Source of the DNA: Prolixibacteraceae bacterium
GTDB taxonomy: Bacteria; Bacteroidota; Bacteroidia; Bacteroidales; Prolixibacteraceae
Direction of reading: 5' to 3'
Length of the DNA stretch: 64,000 nt
Assembly: GCA_023229575.1 (NCBI GenBank)
Contig: JALNYZ010000001.1
Coordinates: 509,810 to 573,809, forward strand
Shown here piece after piece: positions 50,376 through 59,100 of the stretch. Both the position numbers and the translations under genes were made by a program. The notes under the pieces were generated by a model. That model saw nothing but the letters and a program-made list of their open reading frames with translations, was not told the DNA's origin and ran no database searches. Every line of letters starts with the position of its first letter. Within the stretch, counting starts at the first letter, position 1.

Positions 50376-50993
50376 ATGAATTATTTAGAGTTTAAAAATA
50401 AGCTTTTTGACCTGGGTTGTTTCAATATACACCAAGTCAATGTATGGAAACCTGGTTTCGATAGGAACAATATTGTCCGTTGGACTAAGAAAGGTTACTT
50501 AATCCGCCTGAGACAAGGATATTACGCGTTTTCAGAATACAAATCCAAACCTGATTTTACCCTTTACTTTGCCAATAGAATCTATCGTCCCTCTTATGTA
50601 AGTCTGCATTCCGCCCTTGCATTTTATGGTATGATCCCGGAGGCCGTTCTTCAGATCACAAGCGTAACATCATTGAAGACAGCAAGCTTCAGCAATGACT
50701 TAGGAGATTTCAGCTACAAAAGTGTCAAAGCAGATTTAATGTTTGGTTACAACCTTAAACCTTTCGCCGATGGGCAAACACTTCAACTTGCTTGCCCGGA
50801 AAAAGCATTGCTGGATCTGCTTTATCTCTACCCTTTTTACAATACCGGACAAGAATTGGAAGACCTGCGTTTGGATGAGGAGTATCTTCAAAATGATCTC
50901 GATCTCAATCTTCTGCAAGAGTATACTTCAAAATTCAGAAACAATGCCCTTGAAAACAGGGTACAATTGTTGATAAAAATTTATGGGTTATGA
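50376..50993 (+). CDS. abiEi: AbiEi-like type IV antitoxin / transcriptional regulator
   Basis: A 205-residue protein with a winged-helix N-terminus (about 1-60; FDRNNIVRWTKKGYLIRLRQGYYAF) and the AbiEi C-terminal domain (SYVSLHSALAFYGMIPE, LACPEKALLDLLYL). AbiEi blocks the AbiEii toxin indirectly and represses the operon. I chose ATG 50376 over the GTG 3 bp earlier. It overlaps abiEii by 4 bp (ATGA). The pair is a known phage-abortive and plasmid-stabilising module. Confidence 0.9.
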   Translation: MNYLEFKNKLFDLGCFNIHQVNVWKPGFDRNNIVRWTKKGYLIRLRQGYYAFSEYKSKPDFTLYFANRIYRPSYVSLHSALAFYGMIPEAVLQITSVTSLKTASFSNDLGDFSYKSVKADLMFGYNLKPFADGQTLQLACPEKALLDLLYLYPFYNTGQELEDLRLDEEYLQNDLDLNLLQEYTSKFRNNALENRVQLLIKIYGL

Positions 50994-51775
50994 TTTTATT
51001 AGAACCAATTAAAAGATATTATCCACCCCAATTAAGTGAAAATGCTTCCTTTCAAAAGTATATACTCAAGGAGTATCTTCAATTGCTTATTCTCGATTAT
51101 CTGTCAGCGACACCGTTTGTTGAGAAAATTGTCTTTATCGGTGGCACCAACCTTCGTCTGGTGAAAGGAATTGACCGCTTTTCAGAAGATCTGGACTTCG
51201 ACTGCAAAGGATTTTCGAAAGTGGAGTTTACCGAAATGACTGATAATATTTTAATTTTCTTACGACGCAGCGGCATTCGGGTCGAAGCCCATGATCAGGA
51301 GAAAGAACGGCTGAAAGCCTTCCGTCGAAACATCCATTTTCCCGAACTGTTATTTGATTTAGGATTGACAGGGCACCGGGAAGAACGGTTTTTGATAAAA
51401 GTTGAGAGCCAGGACCAACAGATAACATACGATCGCACAACGGTCAACATCAAAGGATGTGGCTTCTACTTTCCATTCCCGGTACCAACAGACGGTGTAA
51501 TGTGCGCCATGAAACTATCGGCCATGCTTTCCCGTCAAAAAGGGCGTGATTTTTATGATGCCATGTTTCTTCTTGCACAGAGCGATCCGGACTACTCCTT
51601 TCTTGCTGCCAAGCTAGGAATCCATAACCTCGAAGAGCTGAAGGCTGCAACGGAAGAGATGCTGACAACAGTCGATCTGAACATAAAAAAGAGAGACTTT
51701 GAACATCTGCTGTTCAACAAAAAAAAGAGCGAGAGCATTTTGGCAATCGGAGATTTTATTCGTGAAATGAAGTAA
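50990..51775 (+). CDS. abiEii: AbiEii-like nucleotidyltransferase toxin
   Basis: A 261-residue DUF1814 nucleotidyltransferase. The core motif is FIGGTNLRLVKGIDRFSEDLDFD, which has GG, Ser and the paired Asp ligands (DLDFD). KLSAMLSRQKGRDFYDAMFL holds the C-terminal Lys and Asp motifs. In characterised cases AbiEii/MenT-type toxins add nucleotides to tRNA. The gene is complete. Its last 220 bp have a degenerate second copy at 54665-54900, so the island once held a paralogue. Repeat R2 begins 9 bp after the stop. Confidence 0.92.
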   Translation: MILLEPIKRYYPPQLSENASFQKYILKEYLQLLILDYLSATPFVEKIVFIGGTNLRLVKGIDRFSEDLDFDCKGFSKVEFTEMTDNILIFLRRSGIRVEAHDQEKERLKAFRRNIHFPELLFDLGLTGHREERFLIKVESQDQQITYDRTTVNIKGCGFYFPFPVPTDGVMCAMKLSAMLSRQKGRDFYDAMFLLAQSDPDYSFLAAKLGIHNLEELKAATEEMLTTVDLNIKKRDFEHLLFNKKKSESILAIGDFIREMK

Positions 51776-51784
51776 TAGCAATAC

Positions 51785-51917
51785 GGGAATCAACCAGCAC
51801 CAACTATGGCATGAAGCCTCCGGGTTGCGCCAACCAAGACAGGCACAACGCAAAAGAATTGAAGAGGGGTTACATAGAATGAGGGCTGAGTTAATAACGA
51901 TAGAAATTTGATTCATC
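51785..51917 (+). repeat. Direct repeat R2
   Basis: Shares about 130 bp with R3 and the first 79 bp with R1. The GCGTTATGC segment is here degraded to GCATGAAGC. The right end runs into the truncated minus-strand DUF433 gene at 51891, so the two overlap. Confidence 0.85.
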
Positions 51918-52040
51918 TCTAGATGCCATTAATTCGAGCATATTGTCAACCGGATAACGAAATCCGCGGATAGTTGGTTTGCCGTGACATATATCGGGGT
52001 CAATAGTTATTCTCTTTAATATTGCCTGGGCCATAGCCAT
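51891..52040 (-). pseudogene. DUF433 antitoxin, 3'-truncated
   Basis: The N-terminal half of a DUF433 protein (MAMAQAILKRITIDPDICHG, GKPTIRGFRYPVDNMLELMA) is followed directly by ASRDESNFYRY and a stop. Intact members are about 75 residues and continue with the TEEEIL-type helix-turn-helix end and a DUF5615 toxin, neither of which follows here. The last codons are repeat R2 sequence, so the R2 junction truncated the gene. Longer starts up to 52097 are possible but read hydrophobic noise. Confidence 0.65.
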
Positions 52041-52311
52041 ATTAAGTTGATAATACTTACAAAGTAAAAAGAAAAATTGATAAACCTTCAAGGCCATTAT
52101 CTGCTACAACGCATTAACTGCCCATCGGCTTTCGACTGAGCTCATACTTAATCTTACCATCATTTTAGTATTTGCGGTTTAAATAGTTTTAATTGTCTTA
52201 TGGAAAAACAGTTACCAGTTTATCATTGCAATTTCTACCGCACCAATGCCCAACTGACGGGGTCACTAATAGTCACGGGGTGACTCAGGGCTACCCCGCA
52301 GGAGGGTGCAA

Positions 52312-53457
52312 TTAAGCATCTATAATATCTCCAGCCCATAACTGGTCAAGAAATACACTCCAAGGCAACACCGTAACATTATCTATTTGACGAGGATACG
52401 GATCGTTACTAACTACAATAAGCTTTTTAACCGTATACTCCTCAGCAAAATTTTTTAATCCTTTTATATGGCGAGTGTTAACCATATCATTCGATTTTAC
52501 TTCAACAGCCACTTCATGATCGCCCAATATAAAATCAACTTCTATTTGTGAGGCAGTCCGCCAATAGCTGATTGGGTAATTTAAATCAGTGTATTTGCTG
52601 TGTGCATATATTTCCAGATAGATAAAGTGTTCAAACGCTTTTCCAAACGACTCACTTCCAAACTCGACCCTTCCTCTTTTCACCAAATGGTTGGCAATGC
52701 CAATATCAAAAAAATAAAATTTGGGAGCAAGGATCACCCTGCGCTTGGGCTTCTTCTGAAAGGATGGCAGGAAACGACCTGTCATTGTATCTTCTAAAAT
52801 CTGAAAATATTCTTTAACCGTTGGCGCACTCACTCCACAATCTGATGCAATATCGGTATAATTCACCATCTCGCCGTTGGAAAAAGCTGCCATCTCGAGA
52901 AACTTCGAGAAAGAGCCGATATTCCTGATCTTTGCCTCAGCCATGATTTCATCCCTCAAATAACTACCGATGTACGCAGACAGTATCTTCCCCGGGTTTG
53001 CCGACAAATAGTGCCGGGGTAATAACCCGTTATTTAATGCCCGCATCAAATCAAAATCAGGAATCTCGCTAAAAATCAGCGGATACAATTCATATCTGAG
53101 GGCCCTTCCTCCCAACAGATTACCTCCTGTTCTTAAAATATTACGGGGACTCGATCCACTGAGAATAAAGCGGATATTTTTATTGACAATCATCCAATGA
53201 ATTTCATTCAACAAAGCCGGGATCCTTTGTATCTCATCGACTATAACCACTTCCGATGGACTGGTTGACAAAAGGATTTCCCGCAGCAATCCCGGATTAC
53301 GCTGAAACCTCTCATATTCGTTCGATAACAACAGATCAAAATAGGGTGACCCAGGGAACATGGATTTAAGTAAAGTACTCTTACCTGTCTGTCTGGCTCC
53401 CCATAAAAAGGCACTTTCAGAAGCAATTCCTTCAAAAGTCTGTTTTCGATAATACAT
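52312..53457 (-). CDS. AAA_14/DUF4143 ATPase
   Basis: A 381-residue protein of the AAA_14 plus DUF4143 architecture. Walker A is WGARQTGKSTL (about residues 19-29), Walker B VVIVDEIQRIP and sensor I FILSGSSPRNIL. A winged-helix-like middle (NYTDIASDCGVSAPTVKEYF) and a C-terminal PD-(D/E)xK-like fold (SQIEVDFILGDHEVAVEVKS) follow. The ED and EVK residues of the nuclease motif are present. These proteins are widespread in prokaryotes with no settled role. ATG 53457 is chosen, starting MYYRKQTF; the longer frame adds eight residues. It stands alone between repeats R2 and R3. Confidence 0.88.
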   Translation of the reverse strand: MYYRKQTFEGIASESAFLWGARQTGKSTLLKSMFPGSPYFDLLLSNEYERFQRNPGLLREILLSTSPSEVVIVDEIQRIPALLNEIHWMIVNKNIRFILSGSSPRNILRTGGNLLGGRALRYELYPLIFSEIPDFDLMRALNNGLLPRHYLSANPGKILSAYIGSYLRDEIMAEAKIRNIGSFSKFLEMAAFSNGEMVNYTDIASDCGVSAPTVKEYFQILEDTMTGRFLPSFQKKPKRRVILAPKFYFFDIGIANHLVKRGRVEFGSESFGKAFEHFIYLEIYAHSKYTDLNYPISYWRTASQIEVDFILGDHEVAVEVKSNDMVNTRHIKGLKNFAEEYTVKKLIVVSNDPYPRQIDNVTVLPWSVFLDQLWAGDIIDA

Positions 53458-53839
53458 GATATAATAAAGTATCAGTTTCAATAATCATGATAAACAAAAG
53501 TCAAAAATAAATATATTTTTGATAATACTTTGCTTTACAGCAAAATATATTAACCAAAAGAAGAACACATAAGCAACTTCACTTATTGAGATAGGGGAAG
53601 GTGGTTAATGGTATATTGTTGCAGTTGCCTGGGATCAACCTGCACCAACTGTGGCGTTATGCTTCCGGGATTCACAAACCACGACCGGCTCAACGCAAAA
53701 GAATTGAAGAGGGATTTCATAAATTGGGGGCTAAGTTGTTAACTACTGAAATTGGATTTCCATAAATGATTTACCAAGGGTAGTCGTCCTTTTGTGTATC
53801 TTTACAATTCAATAGATGAAAATTATTAATTACTATAAG
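53458..53839. other. Intergenic stretch with direct repeat R3
   Basis: No gene. R3 fills 53629-53763. A -7-like TATCTTTA (53796-53803) could drive hicB. The rest is AT-rich. Confidence 0.6.
53629..53763 (+). repeat. Direct repeat R3
   Basis: The longest copy, about 135 bp. It includes GCGTTATGC and CAACGC, which pair as a short stem with CCGG/CCGG inside, and a tail GGGCTAAGTT...AAATTGGATTTCC shared with R2. It precedes the degenerate toxin-antitoxin cluster. Confidence 0.85.
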
Positions 53840-54052
53840 ATGTCACATAAAACATTTAACATAATTGTAGAACAGGGGTTTGACGGTTATCTAATTTCTT
53901 CTGTGATTGAATTGCCAGGGTGCCATACCCAGGCAAAATCCCATGATGATCTTTTTGCAAGGACTAAAGAGGCAATCGAATTGTATCTTGAGGAAAATAA
54001 AAAATTTAAATCTGAACATCGGTTCGTTAGCTTGCAACAAATTTCAGTCTGA
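53840..54052 (+). CDS. HicB-like antitoxin fragment of a broken hicBA
   Basis: A 70-residue HicB_1-type protein (MSHKTFNIIVEQGFDGYLIS, VIELPGCHTQAKSHDD, TKEAIELYLEENKK). Its partial RNase-H-like fold binds HicA. It is of normal size for the short HicB without HTH and appears intact. ATG 53840 is preferred to 53816 because the family starts here. The hicA partner that follows after 2 bp is truncated, so the antitoxin may be an orphan. Confidence 0.75.
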   Translation: MSHKTFNIIVEQGFDGYLISSVIELPGCHTQAKSHDDLFARTKEAIELYLEENKKFKSEHRFVSLQQISV

Positions 54053-54054
54053 TC

Positions 54055-54186
54055 ATGTCCAGATTACCATTACTTACAGCTAAAGAGTTAATCAAAATCC
54101 TTTTGCAACAAGGTTTTGAGTTGAAGAGGCAAAAAGGCAGCCATAAATTTTATGAGTTAAGTATCATAAATCACTTGTCCAAATAG
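54055..54186 (+). pseudogene. HicA toxin, 3'-truncated
   Basis: The first 34 codons match HicA (MSRLPLLTAKELIKILLQQG, FELKRQKGSHKFYE with the catalytic GSH). The frame then switches to LSIINHLSK and stops. The remaining beta-hairpin and helix of HicA are missing. The junction near 54158-54170 meets the 3' end of the txe-like pseudogene on the other strand. It should be inactive. Confidence 0.75.
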
Positions 54187-54313
54187 TGTCCGAAAGTTTG
54201 AATGACAACAATGGTTTTCGTTTCTTCACGGACTTCATAAACCAAACGGTGTTTTTTTGTAATCTCTCGAGACCATTTAATGCATTTATGGAGAGGTCGA
54301 TTTGAAAACTCAT
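54171..54313 (-). pseudogene. Txe/YoeB-type toxin, internally deleted and frameshifted
   Basis: On the minus strand ATG 54313 starts MSFQID in one frame. A second frame reads KWSREITKKHRLVYEVREET and ends IQTFGHYLDK, the C-terminal half of a YoeB/Txe RNase with its WSREI and HRLVYEV blocks. About 40 central residues are missing. The start overlaps the antitoxin stop by 3 bp, the normal layout for this family. Confidence 0.7.
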
Positions 54314-54582
54314 AATTCAAAAAGCTTTTTCTGCAGTTCAGGGGTTAACCTGACTGTTTCCCCTTTTCTTGCCTGTTCAATCCCGACCATAACAGATTCA
54401 AGATTCAGCGGGTCATCAAACCACGGGTCGTTGCTTGGGCTTGGGTTTTCTGGTATATTGTTTCCCCTTGGCACGAGCTCCAAAAATTCATTTTTTCGCT
54501 TGATGATCACTCTTTCTTTAGTTGCCAGATCAAAATACTTTTTCTGGCTATCCCTGAACTCCCTGCTGCTTACGACTAACAT
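54310..54582 (-). CDS. Phd/YefM-family antitoxin
   Basis: A 90-residue antitoxin with the YefM/Phd fold (MLVVSSREFRDSQKKYFDLA, VIIKRKNEFLELVPRGN) and a C-terminal segment (RKGETVRLTPELQKKLFEL) that would bind the toxin. ATG 54582 is chosen to match family starts. It is intact although its toxin is broken, so it may now only repress its own promoter or counter related toxins elsewhere. Confidence 0.8.
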   Translation of the reverse strand: MLVVSSREFRDSQKKYFDLATKERVIIKRKNEFLELVPRGNNIPENPSPSNDPWFDDPLNLESVMVGIEQARKGETVRLTPELQKKLFEL

Positions 54583-54604
54583 TTCTTTCAATTTATTAAA
54601 ATGC

Positions 54605-54627
54605 GTACCATTTTCGGTACAAAGATA
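54605..54627 (-). promoter_or_regulatory. Promoter/operator of the Phd/YefM gene
   Basis: A palindrome GTACC-N6-GGTAC (54605-54620) abuts a minus-strand -7 box TATCTTTG (54620-54627). The GTAC palindrome is the typical YefM/Phd operator type. Confidence 0.65.
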
Positions 54628-54664
54628 AGAAATCAATCAGTCTTTTTGGTATGTTGTAACCATT

Positions 54665-54900
54665 GAGGCGTAGTTTTTTACAACGCCATGTTTCTCCTTG
54701 CCCTAAGCGATCCGGACTACTGCTTTCTGGTTGCCAAATAGGAAATCCACAACCTCGTAGAGCTGAAAGCTGCAATGGATGAGATGCTGAAAACAGTCGA
54801 TCTGAACAAAAAAAAGAGAGACTTTGAGCATCTGATTTTTAACAAAAAGAACAGCGAACGTATCCTGGCGATCGGGGATTTTATTCGTGAAATGAAATAA
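54665..54900 (+). pseudogene. AbiEii 3' fragment
   Basis: Reads AMFLLALSDPDYCFLVAK, an in-frame stop, then EIHNLVELKAAMDEMLKTVD and KKRDFEHLIFNKKNSERIL to GDFIREMK. This is a diverged copy of the last 75 residues of the intact AbiEii at 50990-51775. The 5' two-thirds are missing. It points to an earlier tandem copy or a block duplication in the island. Confidence 0.85.
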
Positions 54901-54934
54901 TCGCATTTAAGCGAACCAACCGGTTTTTGAGCTG

Positions 54935-54985
54935 TCAACAAATTCCTGTCTGGTCAGGTCTAGATTGCCATCAATTATAGTAAAA
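54935..54985 (+). pseudogene. Possible hicA 5' remnant
   Basis: GTCTGGTCAGGTCTAGATTG and the following bases align to the hicB-hicA junction at 54044-54078 (GTCTGATCATGTCCAGATTA). The ATG is mutated to AGG. It is too short to be certain. Confidence 0.35.
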
Positions 54986-54990
54986 AACAT

Positions 54991-55021
54991 TTTGATTATG
55001 GTATATAAATATATATCTTTG
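54991..55021 (+). promoter_or_regulatory. Promoter of intact hicAB
   Basis: Perfect -33 TTTG (54991-54994), 19-bp spacer and perfect -7 TATCTTTG (55014-55021); start site near 55026, 23 bp before hicA. Confidence 0.75.
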
Positions 55022-55048
55022 CAGTATTGATTTTTCGTGTAAATCTTC

Positions 55049-55228
55049 ATGAAATCATCAGAATTTCATCGTAAAGTAAAAAAGAACGGATGGGTTCACA
55101 TTCGAACAGAGGGCAGCCACTATATCTATCAGAAAAATGGGGTAACTTATCCGGTTCCTTTTCACGGCTCAAAAGAGATGGGTAAAGGGTTAGTTAATGC
55201 GATCATCAAAGAGATGGGGCTTAAATAG
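55049..55228 (+). CDS. hicA: HicA-type mRNA interferase toxin
   Basis: A complete 59-residue HicA (MKSSEFHRKVKKNGWVHIRT, EGSHYIYQKNGVTYPVPFHG, KEMGKGLVNAIIKEMGL). The double-stranded RNA-binding-like fold carries the catalytic His in GSHY. It precedes hicB by 26 bp. The promoter at 54991-55021 directs both genes. Nothing suggests loss of function, unlike the truncated copy 1 kb upstream. Confidence 0.92.
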   Translation: MKSSEFHRKVKKNGWVHIRTEGSHYIYQKNGVTYPVPFHGSKEMGKGLVNAIIKEMGLK

Positions 55229-55254
55229 CCCACAACTTTTAAGAAGCAAAATTT

Positions 55255-55653
55255 ATGGAAACAATTAAGGTAATCATTGAAAAAACAAAAGATATGTATT
55301 CTGCCTATGCAGAAAATGCCAATGGCATTTATGCAGGTGGAGACACGGTTGAAGAGGTGAAACAATCGGTATTGGATGCAATAAGGCTACTGAAAAATTA
55401 CAATACCGATGAAAACATTCCAGACATATTGAAAGGAGACTATCAAATCGTGTATCGTTTTGATACACAGAGTTTTTTGAATTATTACAACAAAGTCTTT
55501 ACCAACGTTGCACTGGAGCGCATAACAGGTATCAACCAAAAGCTACTGCATCACTATGCAGCCGGACTGAAAAAACCGCGTGAGCCCCAACGGAAAAAGA
55601 TTGAAATTGCCCTTCACAAGTTAGGGTCGGAACTTTTGTCGTTGGAGTTGTAA
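55255..55653 (+). CDS. hicB: HicB-type antitoxin with C-terminal HTH
   Basis: A 132-residue antitoxin. The N-terminal HicB fold (IKVIIEKTKDMYSAYAENAN, GIYAGGDTVEEVKQSVLDAI) binds HicA. The C-terminal XRE-like HTH (about 85-130; ALERITGINQKLLHHYAAGL) should bind the operon promoter. Complete and of normal length. It marks the right end of the toxin-antitoxin island. Confidence 0.9.
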   Translation: METIKVIIEKTKDMYSAYAENANGIYAGGDTVEEVKQSVLDAIRLLKNYNTDENIPDILKGDYQIVYRFDTQSFLNYYNKVFTNVALERITGINQKLLHHYAAGLKKPREPQRKKIEIALHKLGSELLSLEL

Positions 55654-55674
55654 TTCACAAGCCCAGTATTTTAG

Positions 55675-56109
55675 CTATTTGATATTTATCGTAATCATAG
55701 TTGTTGCCTCATTGCCAGAAATATCTGTACAAGTAATAATCATCTCATAATTACCAGTTGTAACACTCTTTCCTGTAAAAGTATTTGGAATAAAAATCTC
55801 ACTGTGTTTTACTTTGAAGTTTGTTTTACCTGCTACAATCGGCCATGTATTGACATAGGTCCAATCGGATGTATCAACATTTTTTAAGCTTTTGTGAATC
55901 TCTACCTTGTAGGATTTCAATTCTTTATTATCCGATAGATCCATCTCTAAAGCTAACGAAGTTCCCAACAAAATCACTTTATTATTTGTTGGATCTATCA
56001 GGCTGATGACCGGATTTGTATTATCTGGTAATGTCGTTTCAACTTTCTTGCATGCAGATACTTGCAGCAACATAAGAAATAAATATATACCCCAACGACT
56101 TCTTTTCAT
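55675..56109 (-). CDS. DUF4625-like lipoprotein
   Basis: A 144-residue lipoprotein: signal MKRSRWGIYLFLMLLQVSAC with the acylated Cys20, then an Ig-like beta-sandwich (NPVISLIDPTNNKVILLGTS, YEMIITCTDISGNEATTMIT). This matches DUF4625, a Bacteroidota family of outer-surface lipoproteins with no known function. It lies 42 bp downstream of the C10 protease gene and could be co-expressed with it, for example as an inhibitor or receptor partner, but that is conjecture. Confidence 0.75.
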   Translation of the reverse strand: MKRSRWGIYLFLMLLQVSACKKVETTLPDNTNPVISLIDPTNNKVILLGTSLALEMDLSDNKELKSYKVEIHKSLKNVDTSDWTYVNTWPIVAGKTNFKVKHSEIFIPNTFTGKSVTTGNYEMIITCTDISGNEATTMITINIK

Positions 56110-56151
56110 TTTTAAATATTATTGTTTTCAAAGTAAAAAACAGTTGATATT

Positions 56152-59100
56152 TCAGTTCCTTTTTGCAACCTTATTCTTGTAAAATATTCCTGTACTTTTG
56201 ATGCTAATTATATATATGCCAGCTGGATATTGACTCAAATCCACATCAAAATCACTAACTGATCTATCCTTCTTTAACTCTCTTAGCAAACTTCCATTGC
56301 TATTATAGACATCAACTGAATAATTAGAATCCATTTTATCACTAATTACTATTTTCACCAAACCAGTTGTAGGGTTTGGATACATACTTATCCCCTTATT
56401 TTCAACAACTTCTTCAATTCCAGTAGGAATATATGCGATAGCGTTTGACGCCGGAGATGCACAACCGTTCAATGTAACAATCACATAATAATTACCCGCC
56501 TGGGATGGTGTATATTGGTAGTTCACTGCATTTTGAATAATAATATTATCTAAAACCCATTGATTCCCTGAAGATGAATTAGATTGCAAAATCCCACTGT
56601 TTATAGAAATTACAGGAGCCACCGGGACCGGATACACATTGACGACCAATGCACTTTCAACTCCATCCCCGCATGCATTATGACCTTTCACCTTAATGTT
56701 TCCTGAAACGGCAGATACCCCATAATTTACAATAATGCTATTGGTAGTACTTGAACCTGAAGCACCTGAAGGCAATGACCAAAGGCAAGATATTGCATTT
56801 GCGATTATTGGCACAGTGTATGTCACAGCGTTTTGTCCCTGACAAACACTTGATGTCCCGATAATTGTTCCAGCACCTGATGGTAATGCGTTTACTGTAA
56901 CTGCCAATGAGGAAACTGCTCCATCTCCACAGGTGTTATGGCCTTTGACAGTAATATTTCCTGAGATAGCTGAAGTTTCATAATTTACATTAATACTGTT
57001 TGTTGTACTCGTACCTGTTGCCCCAGCAGGTAAAGTCCACATATAAGCAGAGGCATTGGCAATGGCAGGAACAGTATAGGTTACTGCGTTCTGTCCCTGA
57101 CAAACCATGGATGTCCCTGAAATTGATCCGGCATTGGCAGGTAGTGGGTTAATAGTTATTGCCAGGGTGGATGAAACACCGTCTCCGCATGCATTATGCC
57201 CTTTTACGGCGATATTACCAGATACTGCAGATGTACCGTAATTTACAGTAATACTGTTCGTAGTACTGATCCCGGTTGCCCCTGTCGGTAATGTCCAAAC
57301 ATAAGAGGTTGAATTGGCAACTGTTGGAACGGTATAAATTACAGCGTTCTGTCCCTGACAAACGGCAGATGTTCCGGAAATTACTCCGGCACTTACAGGC
57401 AATGGGTTGACTGTAAGTAAGTTTTGAAACACTTTAGAGTCAGACCCAAATGAATTTGTAACAGTTAGTTTTACGGTATATGTTCCTGCTGTTGTGTAGG
57501 TGTGAGATGGATTTTGAGTCGTGTAATCCACTGTACCATTGTTATCAATATCCCAAGCCCAAGCAGTAATGTTGCCCTCACTTCCGTCAATAAAATTAAC
57601 TATCATCGGAGTACACCCACTGGCAGGTGTTGCACTAAAACTAGCGGTTGGAGGTCCGTTTATAGTGGTTCCGCATCCTGAATTTAAAGAATTGAATCTG
57701 ATATCACCATTATTGTTCCTCGCTTTTGCGTAAAAACAATATTGTTTACTCGATGATAGTCCTGTGATTGTTTTTGTACCCCATGCACTTTTTGTTTGAA
57801 ATACTTCAGTACTTCCTAATGTGCCGTTTGCCTGAACATACTGGCTAGAGGTTGAACAATAAATAGAATAAGTTGTGATGGAAGGATTCGCAACAGGCAA
57901 TTCTGAATTTAAAGTTATGTTTAGTGAATTAGAGGTAATTCCGCTAATTGCTGGAGTTGACGGAAAATCGCAAGCAGTATAGATGGGTTGTGGCAAAGTG
58001 TATGTGTAATTACTATATTGTTTTGGTGAACACTTATACGCCCTGACACGAAAATATACTGGAATATTCGGCTGGTCACCGAGATTCCAATAAAGACTTG
58101 TATAATAATTTTGATACCAGTTTATTTGCCAGTTTATCCCATCCCAAGAATAATCCCAAGAATATCCATCGGCATCTGATACATTTTCAACTGAAAAGTT
58201 CAAGTAATGGTTTGATCCATTTGCAGGACTTCCTATTGAAGCTGAACTAGTTTTGGGAGCCGTAGGTGCAGTACAAACATTTATTGTTATTGATCTGCAG
58301 GTTGTAGATATACCACATCCGGTAGCTTGAACATAGTAAGTGGTTGTAGAGAGTGGTGAAACCGACAGCGTAGTTCCGTTTCCCACAAGTGTACCACCGC
58401 ATCTACCAGTGTACCATGCCCAATTTGGAGCAGAGTTGAGATTGCCACCTACTACTTGCAATATTGTAGACTGACCTGCAATAATCGTTGTTTGGCTGGC
58501 AGTTGCACTCGTAGGTGAATTGGGTACACCATTTGTTACGCTTAATAGGCTAGCTGATCCGGAACAGGACGAATTATTTGCCTTAACGGAAATTGTACCA
58601 CTACTGCTTCCAGGTATTACTGTTATGGAAGTTGAGGTTGAACTACCAGTCCACCCTGAAGGCAATACCCAGGTATAACTGATTGCCCCGGACACTGGGG
58701 GAACACTATAGAGTTCAGATATTCCCGGACAAACCATTTGATTACCTGTTATTGTTCCTGGTGCTCCTGGTGCTGGATTCACAGTAATTGTTAATGAACT
58801 TTCCGGGCCATTTCCTGAAGCGTTTTGTCCCCGGATTTTAATGATACCTGATTGTGCTGTGTTTCCAAAATCGACATTAATGCTGTTGGTTGTGCTTGTG
58901 CCGGTCGCCCCATTTGGCAATGTCCAAACATATGAAGCCGCATTACTTATTGCTACAACAGAATAATTTACTGAATTTTGCCCTTGACATACTACAGTGT
59001 TACCAGAAATTGGACCAACAGCATTCGGGGTGGAACTAGGAAATATTTTTATTACAGCACCTTGATTATCATTATAATATTTATCACTAGGATTTAAGTT

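Noticed and set aside
52200..52283. 27-codon open frame starting MEKQLPVYHC
   Set aside because: It looks slightly protein-like but is too short, ends in a stop-rich GC patch and matches no family I know.
47147..53763. R1-R3 as classical integron attC sites
   Set aside because: The stem reads GCGTT...AACGC, whereas attC has RYYYAAC on the left and GTTRRRY on the right. No IntI gene is in the window. Kept as a repeat of unknown type.
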